Source: Lachnospiraceae bacterium
Lineage (GTDB): Bacteria > Bacillota > Clostridia > Lachnospirales > Lachnospiraceae
NCBI GenBank assembly: GCA_900757195.1
Contig: CAAEMZ010000033.1
Coordinates: 1-64,000 of the forward strand
Direction of reading: 5' to 3'
Length of the DNA: 64,000 nucleotides
The notes beneath the pieces were generated by a model that ran no database searches, was not told the DNA's origin, and saw only the letters and a program-made list of their open reading frames with translations. This document shows positions 25,424 through 33,673 of the stretch, piece after piece (position 1 is the stretch's first letter; every line of letters starts with the position of its first letter). Position numbers and translations under genes: made by a program.

Positions 25424-26769
25424 TGTTGTTTGAAGATCGTATTTTTTATCATATGTATCCCCTGGGACTTTGCGGGGCGCCGGAATCGAATGATTCCGGG
25501 CCCCTTTTTCAAAAAGAAGAGGGGGCGGTGTTTGCCGTAGGAAATGAATGGATTGACCATATGAAAGATCTGGGGTTTTCCGGCGTCTATATCGGGCCCC
25601 TGTTTGAGTCCTCCACCCATGGCTATGATACCAGGGATTACCGGAGGGTTGACCGCCGTCTGGGAAATAATGAAGGCTTCCGAAAGTGGGTGGCAGCCTG
25701 CCATGAGCAGGGAATCAAGGTAGTTGTTGACGGTGTTTTTAACCATACGGGCCGCGAATTTCCGGCCTTTCAAAATCTTCAGGAGCAAAAGTGGGATTCC
25801 TGGGGAAAAGACTGGTATTGCCAGGTGGATTTTAACGGAACAAGTCCTTTGGGAGATCCGTTTTCTTATGAGTCCTGGCGGGGATATCCGGAGCTTCCGC
25901 GGCTGAATCTGAAGAACCCTGAGGTTGTGGATGCGCTGATGGATGTGGTCCGTTTCTGGGTCAGCGCTTTTGATATTGATGGCATCCGTCTGGACTGTGC
26001 GGATGTGCTGGATTTTGATTGTATGCGGCGGCTCCGAAGGGAGACGGAGCAGATGAAACCGGAGTTCTGGCTGATGGGCGAGGTCATCCATGGGGATTAC
26101 AGCCGCTGGGTGAATCCGGAAATGCTTCATTCCGTTACAAATTATGAACTTCATAAGGCCATTTATTCGGCCCATAACAGCCATAATTATTTTGAGATGG
26201 CCCATACGCTGCGGCGTTTATTTGGCGAGTACGGCCTCTGTAAGGGCGCCGTTTTATATAACTTTGCAGATAATCACGATGTGGACCGGATCGGGAGTAA
26301 GCTGGCCTGTAAGGCGGATCTCCTTCCGGTATATGTGTTTTTATATACGATTCATGGGATTCCGTCCGTCTATTACGGTTCAGAATTCGGTATGGAAGGC
26401 CGCAGGACGGGAGACAGTGACAGACCGCTCCGGCCGCAGATAAAACTTTCTGAGATGGAGGATGGGGAAGTGACCCGGCTGCTCCGGCGGCTGGCCCATA
26501 TCCGTCAGTCGCAGAAAGCGCTTATTTATGGGAACCATGTTGAACTTTTGCTGACAAACCGTCAGTATGTGTACGCTCGGTGCTGGCAGAATGAAATCTG
26601 TGTGACAGCGCTGAATAATGATGATTCGGTATCCGAGATAGATATAGGACTGCCCGGCGATGGAAAGCTTCTGAAGGATTTGATTTCCGGCGGGGAAATA
26701 CCGGTGGAAAACGGGCGTGTCCATCTGAAGCTGCAGGGCCATGACGGACGGATCTATCAGGTAAAGTGA
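25423..26769 (+). CDS. GH13 alpha-amylase family glucosidase
   Basis: A 448-residue cytosolic glycoside hydrolase; no signal peptide. The four GH13 regions are present: DGVFNHTG (region I), GIRLDCADV with the nucleophile Asp (II), LMGEVIHGD with the acid/base Glu (III), and FADNHDVDR (IV). A short C-terminal beta domain follows the barrel. The overall pattern (HGYDTRDYRRVDRRLG, later GIPSVYYGSEFGMEG) is closest to cyclomaltodextrinase/maltogenic amylase-like enzymes without their N-terminal domain. The exact substrate is not readable; cytosolic maltodextrin or glycogen breakdown fits its coupling to glgB 10 bases downstream. Confidence 0.88.
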   Translation: MLFEDRIFYHMYPLGLCGAPESNDSGPLFQKEEGAVFAVGNEWIDHMKDLGFSGVYIGPLFESSTHGYDTRDYRRVDRRLGNNEGFRKWVAACHEQGIKVVVDGVFNHTGREFPAFQNLQEQKWDSWGKDWYCQVDFNGTSPLGDPFSYESWRGYPELPRLNLKNPEVVDALMDVVRFWVSAFDIDGIRLDCADVLDFDCMRRLRRETEQMKPEFWLMGEVIHGDYSRWVNPEMLHSVTNYELHKAIYSAHNSHNYFEMAHTLRRLFGEYGLCKGAVLYNFADNHDVDRIGSKLACKADLLPVYVFLYTIHGIPSVYYGSEFGMEGRRTGDSDRPLRPQIKLSEMEDGEVTRLLRRLAHIRQSQKALIYGNHVELLLTNRQYVYARCWQNEICVTALNNDDSVSEIDIGLPGDGKLLKDLISGGEIPVENGRVHLKLQGHDGRIYQVK

Positions 26770-26779
26770 GGGGATTTTA

Positions 26780-28813
26780 ATGGAACATAAAATTACGGGG
26801 TTTGATAACTATCTGTTTAAACTCGGAAGACACTATGAAATTTATGAAAAACTCGGGGCCCATCTGGTTTCCGAGGCGGGGGAAAACGGCACGTATTTCG
26901 CTGTATGGGCGCCAAATGCGGCATCGGTTTCCGTTGTCGGTGATTTTAATGGATGGAATGTCGAAAAACATCCGATGAAGCTGGCAGAAGCATCGGATAT
27001 TTATGAGCTTTTTGTGCCGGGCGTCGGCAAAGGGGAGCTTTATAAATACGCCATAAAGACGGAGACGGGGGAGATCCTTTATAAAGCGGACCCTTATGGA
27101 AATCTCTGTCAGGTACGGCCGGAGAACGCTTCTGTTGTGGCGGATATGGACGGCTATTCGTGGAGCGACCGGCAGTGGGAAGAAAAAAAGAAAAAACCGC
27201 ATGAGACAAATCAACCGATGGCTGTTTATGAGGTTCATCTTGGATCGTGGAAAAAAAGTTTTGACGGAGCCAATAACGGCTTTCTCGGATATCGCCAGCT
27301 CGCCCATGAACTGGCCGAATATGTGAATTATATGGGGTATACCCATGTGGAGCTGATGGGGATTGCGGAACATCCGCTGGATGCTTCCTGGGGATATCAG
27401 GTGACCGGGTATTATGCGCCGACATCCAGATACGGTCTGCCGGAAGATTTTAAATATTTTGTGGATTATATGCACAGCCAGGGAATCGGCGTTATCCTGG
27501 ACTGGGTTCCGGCCCATTTTCCGAAGGACGCGCACGGCCTGGCCCGTTTTGACGGACAGCCGCTCTATGAACATCCGGACCCGAAGAAGGGCGAACATCC
27601 GGACTGGGGAACCTATATTTTTAATTACAGCCGGCCGGAGGTTAAAAACTTCCTGGTGGCCAACGCCTTATTCTGGCTGAAAGAATTCCATGTGGACGGA
27701 CTGCGTGTCGATGCGGTGGCATCCATGCTTTATCTGGATTATGGCCGGAAAGACGGCGAATGGGAGCCGAATGACGAGGGCGGCCGGGAGAACAAAGAAG
27801 CGGTGGAATTCCTGAAGCATCTGAATTCTATTATCTACCGTCAGTGCCCGGGGGCGATGATGATCGCAGAAGAATCCACGGCCTGGCCGATGGTGACGGA
27901 ATCACCGGAAAAGGGCGGACTCGGTTTCACCTATAAATGGAACATGGGATGGATGAATGATTTTCTTGAATATATGAAAGTCGACCCTTATTTCAGAAAA
28001 TACGATCACCATAAGCTGACGTTCAGCTTCGAATACGCTTACAGTGAAAAATACATTCTGGTGCTCTCTCATGATGAGGTCGTACATATGAAGGGCTCCA
28101 TGATCGGTAAAATGCCGGGAGAAAAGGCAGACAAATTCGGAAATCTCCGTGCAGCCTATGGTTTTATGACGGCCCATCCGGGGAAGAAGCTGTTATTTAT
28201 GGGCCAGGAGTTCGCTCAGATTCGTGAATGGAGCGAGGAGAGGAGCATTGACTGGTTCCTTTTGGACAATGAACCGGAGCATCGGCAGTTGAATAATTAT
28301 TATCGGGATTTACTTAAATTCTACCGGAATCAGCCGGCCCTCTATGAGCTGGACGATTCAAAGAAGGGATTTATGTGGATCAACGGCGGCGATACGGAAC
28401 GGAATATGGTGACCTTCTGCCGGATGACGAAGAGCGGAAAGAATTGTCTGCTTTTCCACTTTAATTTTTCTCCGGTCGTTTATAAAGATTTTCGTTCCGG
28501 CGTCCCTTGTCCGGGGGTCTATACGGAAGTGTTTAACAACAGCCGAAGCGAATACGGCGGTGAAAATATGCTGAATGACCAGCCGGTGACATCGGAACCG
28601 GTGGCCTGGGATTATCAGAAAAATTCGATTCAGTATGATCTGCCGGGATTCGGCATGGTGGCCTTCCGGTTTGATTATGTGGCGCCGAAAACGCGGACAA
28701 AGGCGCGGACAAATACAAAAAGGAATTACGGACGCAAAACGTCTTCAAAAACAGGGAAACCCCATGGAAAAGGGATGCTTTCCCGAAAGAGCCCGGTGAA
28801 AAATAAGGGCTGA
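26780..28813 (+). CDS. glgB: 1,4-alpha-glucan branching enzyme
   Basis: Forms alpha-1,6 branches in glycogen. In the 677-residue protein an N-terminal CBM48 domain carries AVWAPNAASVSVVGDFNGWN. The GH13 barrel has GVILDWVPAHF (region I), GLRVDAVASML with the nucleophile (II), IAEESTAWP with the acid/base (III) and VLSHDEVVHMKGS (IV); a C-terminal beta domain follows. The last 35-40 residues are a basic Lys/Arg/Thr-rich tail that most GlgB proteins lack. GAGGGGATT precedes the ATG. No glgC, glgA or glgP is in the window. Confidence 0.93.
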   Translation: MEHKITGFDNYLFKLGRHYEIYEKLGAHLVSEAGENGTYFAVWAPNAASVSVVGDFNGWNVEKHPMKLAEASDIYELFVPGVGKGELYKYAIKTETGEILYKADPYGNLCQVRPENASVVADMDGYSWSDRQWEEKKKKPHETNQPMAVYEVHLGSWKKSFDGANNGFLGYRQLAHELAEYVNYMGYTHVELMGIAEHPLDASWGYQVTGYYAPTSRYGLPEDFKYFVDYMHSQGIGVILDWVPAHFPKDAHGLARFDGQPLYEHPDPKKGEHPDWGTYIFNYSRPEVKNFLVANALFWLKEFHVDGLRVDAVASMLYLDYGRKDGEWEPNDEGGRENKEAVEFLKHLNSIIYRQCPGAMMIAEESTAWPMVTESPEKGGLGFTYKWNMGWMNDFLEYMKVDPYFRKYDHHKLTFSFEYAYSEKYILVLSHDEVVHMKGSMIGKMPGEKADKFGNLRAAYGFMTAHPGKKLLFMGQEFAQIREWSEERSIDWFLLDNEPEHRQLNNYYRDLLKFYRNQPALYELDDSKKGFMWINGGDTERNMVTFCRMTKSGKNCLLFHFNFSPVVYKDFRSGVPCPGVYTEVFNNSRSEYGGENMLNDQPVTSEPVAWDYQKNSIQYDLPGFGMVAFRFDYVAPKTRTKARTNTKRNYGRKTSSKTGKPHGKGMLSRKSPVKNKG

Positions 28814-28873
28814 TACAGGTATAAAATAAAAACAGGAGCATATGTTTTAGTAATCAGGATATGGGGTGAGGCC

Positions 28874-29149
28874 ATGACTCAGAACCGGCTGTTAATCATG
28901 ATTATTATCATAAGCTCCTGTTTTTTTGCAGTGAGCCTCCTTTTTAACCAGGGAAAATGTGTGGTGACAAGCCTGATCCGCGGGGTGTGCGGCATGGTGG
29001 TCATCGGCATGGCCAATACCATTTTAAGCGGATTTGGCGTTTTTGTTCCGGTAGGCATCAATTTTCTGAATTTCGCAGTTTCTGCCTTTCTCGGGATTCC
29101 GGGGATTCTGGCTATCTATGGTATCGGATTCTGGCAGATGTTTCATTGA
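28874..29149 (+). CDS. BofA-family protein (pro-sigma-K processing inhibitor type)
   Basis: A 91-residue membrane protein with two to three hydrophobic segments. The C-terminal half matches the BofA family: ANTILSGFGVFVPVGINFLN followed by FLGIPGILAIYGIGF. In Bacillus, BofA restrains the SpoIVFB protease during sporulation. In Clostridia the role is less clear, and the gene also occurs in contexts without SpoIVFB, so only family membership is claimed. GGGGTGAGG precedes the ATG at 28874. It stands between glgB and the pilus operon. Confidence 0.75.
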   Translation: MTQNRLLIMIIIISSCFFAVSLLFNQGKCVVTSLIRGVCGMVVIGMANTILSGFGVFVPVGINFLNFAVSAFLGIPGILAIYGIGFWQMFH

Positions 29150-29244
29150 CAGAAATCACAAAAGGCCGACAGCAAAGCAGGGGATCCGATAACAAAAACG
29201 GTTATAATCTGTCGGAAACAGGAAAAAAATGCAAATAAATGTCG

Positions 29245-29279
29245 AAAGCCTTCGAAGGATTGGGAGCCTCGAAGGCTTT
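29245..29279. repeat. Perfect 11-bp inverted repeat upstream of the pilus operon
   Basis: AAAGCCTTCGA (29245-29255) and TCGAAGGCTTT (29269-29279) flank a 13-base loop. No T tract follows on either strand, so a standard terminator is unlikely. It could be a hairpin in the leader or an operator. It lies in the 214-base gap before the pilus genes, where I could not find a convincing promoter. Confidence 0.6.
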
Positions 29280-29363
29280 ACAAAGGCGGTTTTCAGCGCT
29301 ATAATGACCTCATCCTAAATTTCTAAAAGCAAATCAGTATCTCCGATATTCAAGGAGGAACCC

Positions 29364-30215
29364 ATGATTGGAAAACAACTTTATATATGTGATGCGGAAC
29401 CCGTGTATTTAAAACGTCTGGCATCCTATCTGAACAGACATTCCGGGTTTTTATGGCGGATTAAAACCTATACCCGTCTTGAAGACTGTGTTCGGGAAAG
29501 GCCGGAAACCCTGCTGGTTTCAGGAAAGGCTCTCGCCGAATACGGGGAAGCGCTGAATATTCCCGGCTGCCGGATACTTTTTCTGGAAGATGGAAATTAT
29601 CTGCCGGGCAATATACCGTCCATAAAAAAATACCAGTCCGCACGAAAGCTCTATGAAGAATTACTGGAAATATTGGGAGATGAAGTGGAGCGGGACACCG
29701 AAATTATCGCTGTGTATGACCCGGCGGATGGTGTGGCGGCAGAAAGAGATGCCATTGAGATCGCTGAGACAAAACAGGAAAGGGGGGAGACGCTGCTGAT
29801 TCTTATGACGGAATTTCCGGCGGTGCTTTTCGGTGAGCGGGCCGGAGAAAGTCTGAGTGAATGGTTTTATTATCAGAGACAGAGGGGGGAAGGAAAAAAG
29901 AAGCTTGCAGATTTTGTTTACAGAGAAGGGGATATTGATTACGTCCGGGGATTCCGGGCGGTCTATGATATGCAGGAAACGGAACTGGCCGACTGGCGGG
30001 CTTTTTTTACCGATGAATTATATAAGAGCAGATACGGCACCGTGATTTTTGTGTTCGACAGGCTTCCGCCGTATATTGAACTGATGCTGTGGTGCGATGC
30101 GGTATATGTCCGGTGGGGAAAGGATGGTTATGAAGAACGGAGACGGCAGGCATTTGAAAAAATGGCGGGCTATATGGGTGTGAATGAATTATTGGAAAAG
30201 ATGATGACAAACTAA
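29364..30215 (+). CDS. TadZ/CpaE-like pilus localisation protein with lost P-loop
   Basis: A 283-residue protein opening the pilus operon. The N-terminal 100 residues look like a receiver-type domain (LYICDAEPVYLKRLASYLNR), as in TadZ/CpaE. The second half occupies the place of the MinD-like ATPase, with VIFVFDRLPPYIELMLWCDAV resembling its Walker B strand region. The P-loop is gone: residues 117-129 read VYDPADGVAAERD, where active homologues have a glycine-rich GGxGKT. It probably acts by binding partners, not by hydrolysis. AAGGAGG precedes the ATG. TadZ proteins usually place the secretion ATPase at the pole; that role is from the family. Confidence 0.72.
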   Translation: MIGKQLYICDAEPVYLKRLASYLNRHSGFLWRIKTYTRLEDCVRERPETLLVSGKALAEYGEALNIPGCRILFLEDGNYLPGNIPSIKKYQSARKLYEELLEILGDEVERDTEIIAVYDPADGVAAERDAIEIAETKQERGETLLILMTEFPAVLFGERAGESLSEWFYYQRQRGEGKKKLADFVYREGDIDYVRGFRAVYDMQETELADWRAFFTDELYKSRYGTVIFVFDRLPPYIELMLWCDAVYVRWGKDGYEERRRQAFEKMAGYMGVNELLEKMMTN

Positions 30216-30228
30216 AGGGGAGTGGGAC

Positions 30229-31518
30229 ATGGAAAACAAGGATGGATACCTGCAGTTGAAGAAAAAACTGCAGGAGGAGCTGCTGGCTGCGCTGGAGCGG
30301 GAAAAGGAATGGACCGATGAGGAGATTATGGAACAGATCGACGAACTTATTGTCGCTGTGAGCCGGGAGATTTATATGAGCGGTTACCGGAAACTCATTT
30401 TGAAACAGGAGCTGTTTAATTCGGTGCGTCGTCTGGATCTGCTTCAGGAGCTTGTGGATGACAGAGAAATTACAGAAATTATGGTCAATGGGGCCGGAGA
30501 TATTTTTTATGAAAAATACGGGCGGATTTTTCGGTGGGAAAAGGCGTTTGAGTCCAATGAAAAGCTGGAGGATGTGATTCAGCAGATTGTGGCCGGGGCA
30601 AACCGCAGGGTGAATGAAGCGTCTCCAATCGTGGATGCCCGTCTGGCAGACGGTTCCCGGGTCAATGTGGTATTAAAGCCCATAGCTTTGAACGGGCCGA
30701 TTCTTACCATACGGAAGTTTCCGGAGGAACCGATGAGTATGGAGCGGCTCATCGGACAGGGAGCGCTGACCGGTGAGGCAGCCGCTTTTCTGGAAAGGCT
30801 TGTCCGGGCCAAGTACAATATTTTTATTTCCGGAGGTACGGGAACCGGAAAAACGACCATGCTCAATGCGCTCATGGATTATGTCCCGAAGGATGAACGG
30901 GTCATTACGATTGAGGATTCAGCGGAACTGCAGGTACATAATATTGAAAATCTGGTGAAGCTGGAGGCGCGCAGCGCCACTGCCGACGGAGAGCATCAGG
31001 TGTCGATCCGGGATTTGATAAAGAGCGCCCTGCGAATGCGGCCGGATCGGATTATCGTGGGGGAAGTCCGGGGAGCGGAGAGCGTGGATATGATCCAGGC
31101 CATGTCCAGCGGACACGACGGCTCGATTTCCACCGGCCATTCCGGCTCGCCGGAGGAGATGCTCAGCCGTCTGGAAACAATGGTCCTTATGGGGACGGAT
31201 ATTCCTCTGCTGGCTATCCGGAAGCAGATCGCTTCGGCTATCGACATTATTATACAGTTGGAGCGCCTGCGGGATAAAAGCCGCCGGGTAACGGAGATTA
31301 CCGAAGTCATCGGCTGCGAAAACGGAGAAATCTGCCTGAATCCGCTTTTTATTTTTGAGGAAAAAAAGGCGGAGGGGCGCAGTGACCGGGTATCGGAAGC
31401 CGCCAATTATATGGCCGGGACTGCGGAGGTGGAAGGCCGGCTTGTGCCGACGGGACATTCTCTGGTCCGCAGAAAGAAACTTGAAGCGGCGGCGCTGGCT
31501 CTGGGGGCCGGATTGTGA
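30229..31518 (+). CDS. tadA: CpaF/TadA secretion ATPase
   Basis: Cytosolic hexameric ATPase that powers assembly of Flp-type pili. The 429-residue product contains the TadA N-terminal region with VNGAGDIFYEKYGR, Walker A GGTGTGKT at 202-209, an ITIEDSAELQ Asp box, and a Walker B/His region (IVGEVRGAESVDMIQAM, then GHDGSISTGHSG). All catalytic motifs are intact. The ATG at 30229 follows AAAGGGGAG. Its TGA overlaps the GTG start of the next gene (GTGA), so translation is coupled. Confidence 0.92.
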   Translation: MENKDGYLQLKKKLQEELLAALEREKEWTDEEIMEQIDELIVAVSREIYMSGYRKLILKQELFNSVRRLDLLQELVDDREITEIMVNGAGDIFYEKYGRIFRWEKAFESNEKLEDVIQQIVAGANRRVNEASPIVDARLADGSRVNVVLKPIALNGPILTIRKFPEEPMSMERLIGQGALTGEAAAFLERLVRAKYNIFISGGTGTGKTTMLNALMDYVPKDERVITIEDSAELQVHNIENLVKLEARSATADGEHQVSIRDLIKSALRMRPDRIIVGEVRGAESVDMIQAMSSGHDGSISTGHSGSPEEMLSRLETMVLMGTDIPLLAIRKQIASAIDIIIQLERLRDKSRRVTEITEVIGCENGEICLNPLFIFEEKKAEGRSDRVSEAANYMAGTAEVEGRLVPTGHSLVRRKKLEAAALALGAGL

Positions 31519-32261
31519 AGCTGACACCGGAAGGCGGTTACCGTCTGGGCGTGAAAGCGCATGTGGTTTTTCTGACACTGTGGCTGCTGTTATGTCTGGT
31601 CTGCGGATGGCTGTTTTACGACAGTATCCGATGTGCGGCTGCGGGTATTCCGATGTATCCGTTCTTTGCACGGTGTATGAAAAAGCGGCTGGAAAAAGCG
31701 GAACGGAGGCAGATGCAGACGGAATTTAAGGATGTCATGATTTCAGTATACAGTTCACTTTCTGCCGGGGCGACAGTGGAGCAGAGCCTGTCAAGGGCTC
31801 TGAAGGATATGGAACGCAGCCTGAAACCGGGGGCCCGGATGATTGTGGAACTGGATTTAATCTGCCGGAAGATGTCCGGAAACATTCCGGTGGTCCAGTG
31901 TCTTGAGGAAATGTCCCGCCGATGCGGCGATGAAGATATTGAGAACTTTGTTCAGATCATTATTCTCGGAAAAAAGCAGGGAAATAACTTGGCGGCGCTT
32001 GTGAGATCCGGTGTGGAAAAAATCCAGCGGCGCATCGAAATGAATTATGAGATTGAGGGAATGATCGGTGCCAAAAGAAATGAATTTGGCTTTATGTGTG
32101 TCATTCCGGCGGGGATTATTGCTTATATGCGCTGCTTTTCACCGGCGTTCATGGCGGTGATGTATGGGAATCTTCCGGGAGCGCTGGCCATGACGGCGTG
32201 CCTGGTTCTCTATGGGGCAGCCATCGGGATCGGATGGCATATACTTCAGATAAAAATTTAA
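31515..32261 (+). CDS. TadB-like inner membrane protein (T2SS F family)
   Basis: A 248-residue integral membrane protein with an N-terminal hydrophobic segment (about 17-37), a cytosolic T2SSF helical domain (VYSSLSAGATVEQSLSRAL, later FVQIIILGKKQGNNLAALV) and C-terminal hydrophobic segments. In Tad systems TadB and TadC form the membrane platform on which the TadA ATPase acts. The start is GTG at 31515, overlapping the tadA stop. It is somewhat shorter than many TadB proteins. Confidence 0.83.
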   Translation: MKLTPEGGYRLGVKAHVVFLTLWLLLCLVCGWLFYDSIRCAAAGIPMYPFFARCMKKRLEKAERRQMQTEFKDVMISVYSSLSAGATVEQSLSRALKDMERSLKPGARMIVELDLICRKMSGNIPVVQCLEEMSRRCGDEDIENFVQIIILGKKQGNNLAALVRSGVEKIQRRIEMNYEIEGMIGAKRNEFGFMCVIPAGIIAYMRCFSPAFMAVMYGNLPGALAMTACLVLYGAAIGIGWHILQIKI

Positions 32262-32279
32262 CGGAAGGCAGGTGAGCGT

Positions 32280-33494
32280 TTGAAACAGATGAAAAAACTA
32301 TGTATTGCAGGACTTATTGTGGTGGAAGGTTTATCCGTCGGCCTGTGGCTGAGAGAGAGGGCTGTGCCGGAAACGGAAGTGACGGCCATCGAAAGAAATT
32401 TTCCGGGAGAGGGAAGCTCTGAAGTGGATCTGGAAGTCCATACATCCCTTGGAGCTATGCCGTTTCATCTCGATGTCGGTGAACGGGCATACAGCGCTGA
32501 AGAACTGGAAACGGTGTTTGCACAGGGAAAGGCGTGGCTGGACAGTGTCTGGCTTGGCGAAAATGCTTCCCCGGAAAAGGTGACAGAGGATCTGTATTTC
32601 CCGGATAAGATTGAAAATAGCGGAATAGCTGTCCGGTGGATTCCGGAAAACAGCCGGTGGGTTCAATATGACGGCGGGATTACGGAAGAAGCCCGGTCGG
32701 AGACCCCGGCAAAGACCCGGGTCCGTGCGGTGTTAAAATACGGAACGGAGGAAAGAGGGTATGATTATGAACTGACGATTGAGAAACCGGAGCTTGAAGG
32801 CGGAGCTCTGCTGCGCCAGTCGATTCAGGCGGATGTCCTTCGGCATCAGGCGGAAAATCCGAGCGATGAAACGTTTCTGCTGCCGGCCAGCGTGGGGGAA
32901 GAAACCCTGACATGGTATGTTCCGAAAAAATCCGACGGGCTTAAAGTGTTTGTTTTCGGGAACCTTCTGGTGGTACTGTTTTATCTTTCCTATGAGGACC
33001 GGAAGTTTCAGAAGAACAGACAGAGAGAACGGGAACTGGCCGCGGATTATCCGGATATTGTGTATCGGATGATTCTTCTTGTAAGTTCGGGAATGACGGT
33101 TCGGGGCGCCTGGGAAAAGATGGTGCAGGATTATTGCCGATGGCGTCACAGCACTGGAAAGCGGCGATGGGGCTATGAGGAGATGGAAAACGGGCTTCGG
33201 GAGATGAATTACGGCGTGCCGGAGCTTACGGTATATGAAAATTTCGGAAGCCGCTGCGGAACCCGGGGATATATCCGGTTTGCCGCACTGCTGATTCAGC
33301 AGGTACGCCGGGGCGCGCGGGGCATGAATGAGATTCTTGCCAGAGAAGTGGGCGAGTCAGAGGTGGCACGCCGGGAAAACGGAAGAAAGGCGACAGAGGA
33401 ATCGGCATCCCGGCTGCTTTTTCCGATGCTGCTTCTGATGATGGTCGTTTTTGCTGTATTGATGATTCCGGCATTTTTGTCGATGCATTTTTAA
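32280..33494 (+). CDS. TadC-like platform protein with a large extracytoplasmic insert
   Basis: A 404-residue protein. The C-terminal part (about 245-404) is a T2SSF/TadC-type domain: ADYPDIVYRMILLVSSGMTV, a cytosolic helical domain, then a hydrophobic end. The N-terminal part is unusual: a membrane segment at 7-22, then about 190 residues rich in Glu and Val that should face outward, then a second membrane segment near 222-240. Most TadC proteins lack this insert. TTG at 32280 is used as start, after GGCAGGTGAG. It is followed after 11 bases by the pilin gene. Confidence 0.78.
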   Translation: MKQMKKLCIAGLIVVEGLSVGLWLRERAVPETEVTAIERNFPGEGSSEVDLEVHTSLGAMPFHLDVGERAYSAEELETVFAQGKAWLDSVWLGENASPEKVTEDLYFPDKIENSGIAVRWIPENSRWVQYDGGITEEARSETPAKTRVRAVLKYGTEERGYDYELTIEKPELEGGALLRQSIQADVLRHQAENPSDETFLLPASVGEETLTWYVPKKSDGLKVFVFGNLLVVLFYLSYEDRKFQKNRQRERELAADYPDIVYRMILLVSSGMTVRGAWEKMVQDYCRWRHSTGKRRWGYEEMENGLREMNYGVPELTVYENFGSRCGTRGYIRFAALLIQQVRRGARGMNEILAREVGESEVARRENGRKATEESASRLLFPMLLLMMVVFAVLMIPAFLSMHF

Positions 33495-33505
33495 GGAGGG
33501 AGTTT

Positions 33506-33673
33506 ATGAGACGTTTTTTTAAAGTTTTAAAGGATGAAAAAGGTGTTGGTGTCGTGGAAATTATTCTTATACTGGTGGTGCTTATCGGTCTTGTGCTGAT
33601 TTTTAAATCCCAGCTGACAGCGCTTGTGACGGATATCTTCGGCAGGATTACAAGCCAGAGCTCCGGGATATAA
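33506..33673 (+). CDS. Flp-type IVb pilin (55 aa)
   Basis: The major-pilin candidate. It begins MRRFFKVLKDEKG and continues VGVVEIILILVVLIGLVLIF, a classic type IVb prepilin: a short basic leader ending in Gly13, Glu18 at +5 of the mature protein, then a hydrophobic helix. A short polar C-terminus follows. The prepilin peptidase encoded downstream should cut after Gly13. AAGGAGGGAG lies 6 bases before the ATG. Its stop overlaps the next start (TAATG). The gene is short enough to be missed by length filters. Confidence 0.9.
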   Translation: MRRFFKVLKDEKGVGVVEIILILVVLIGLVLIFKSQLTALVTDIFGRITSQSSGI

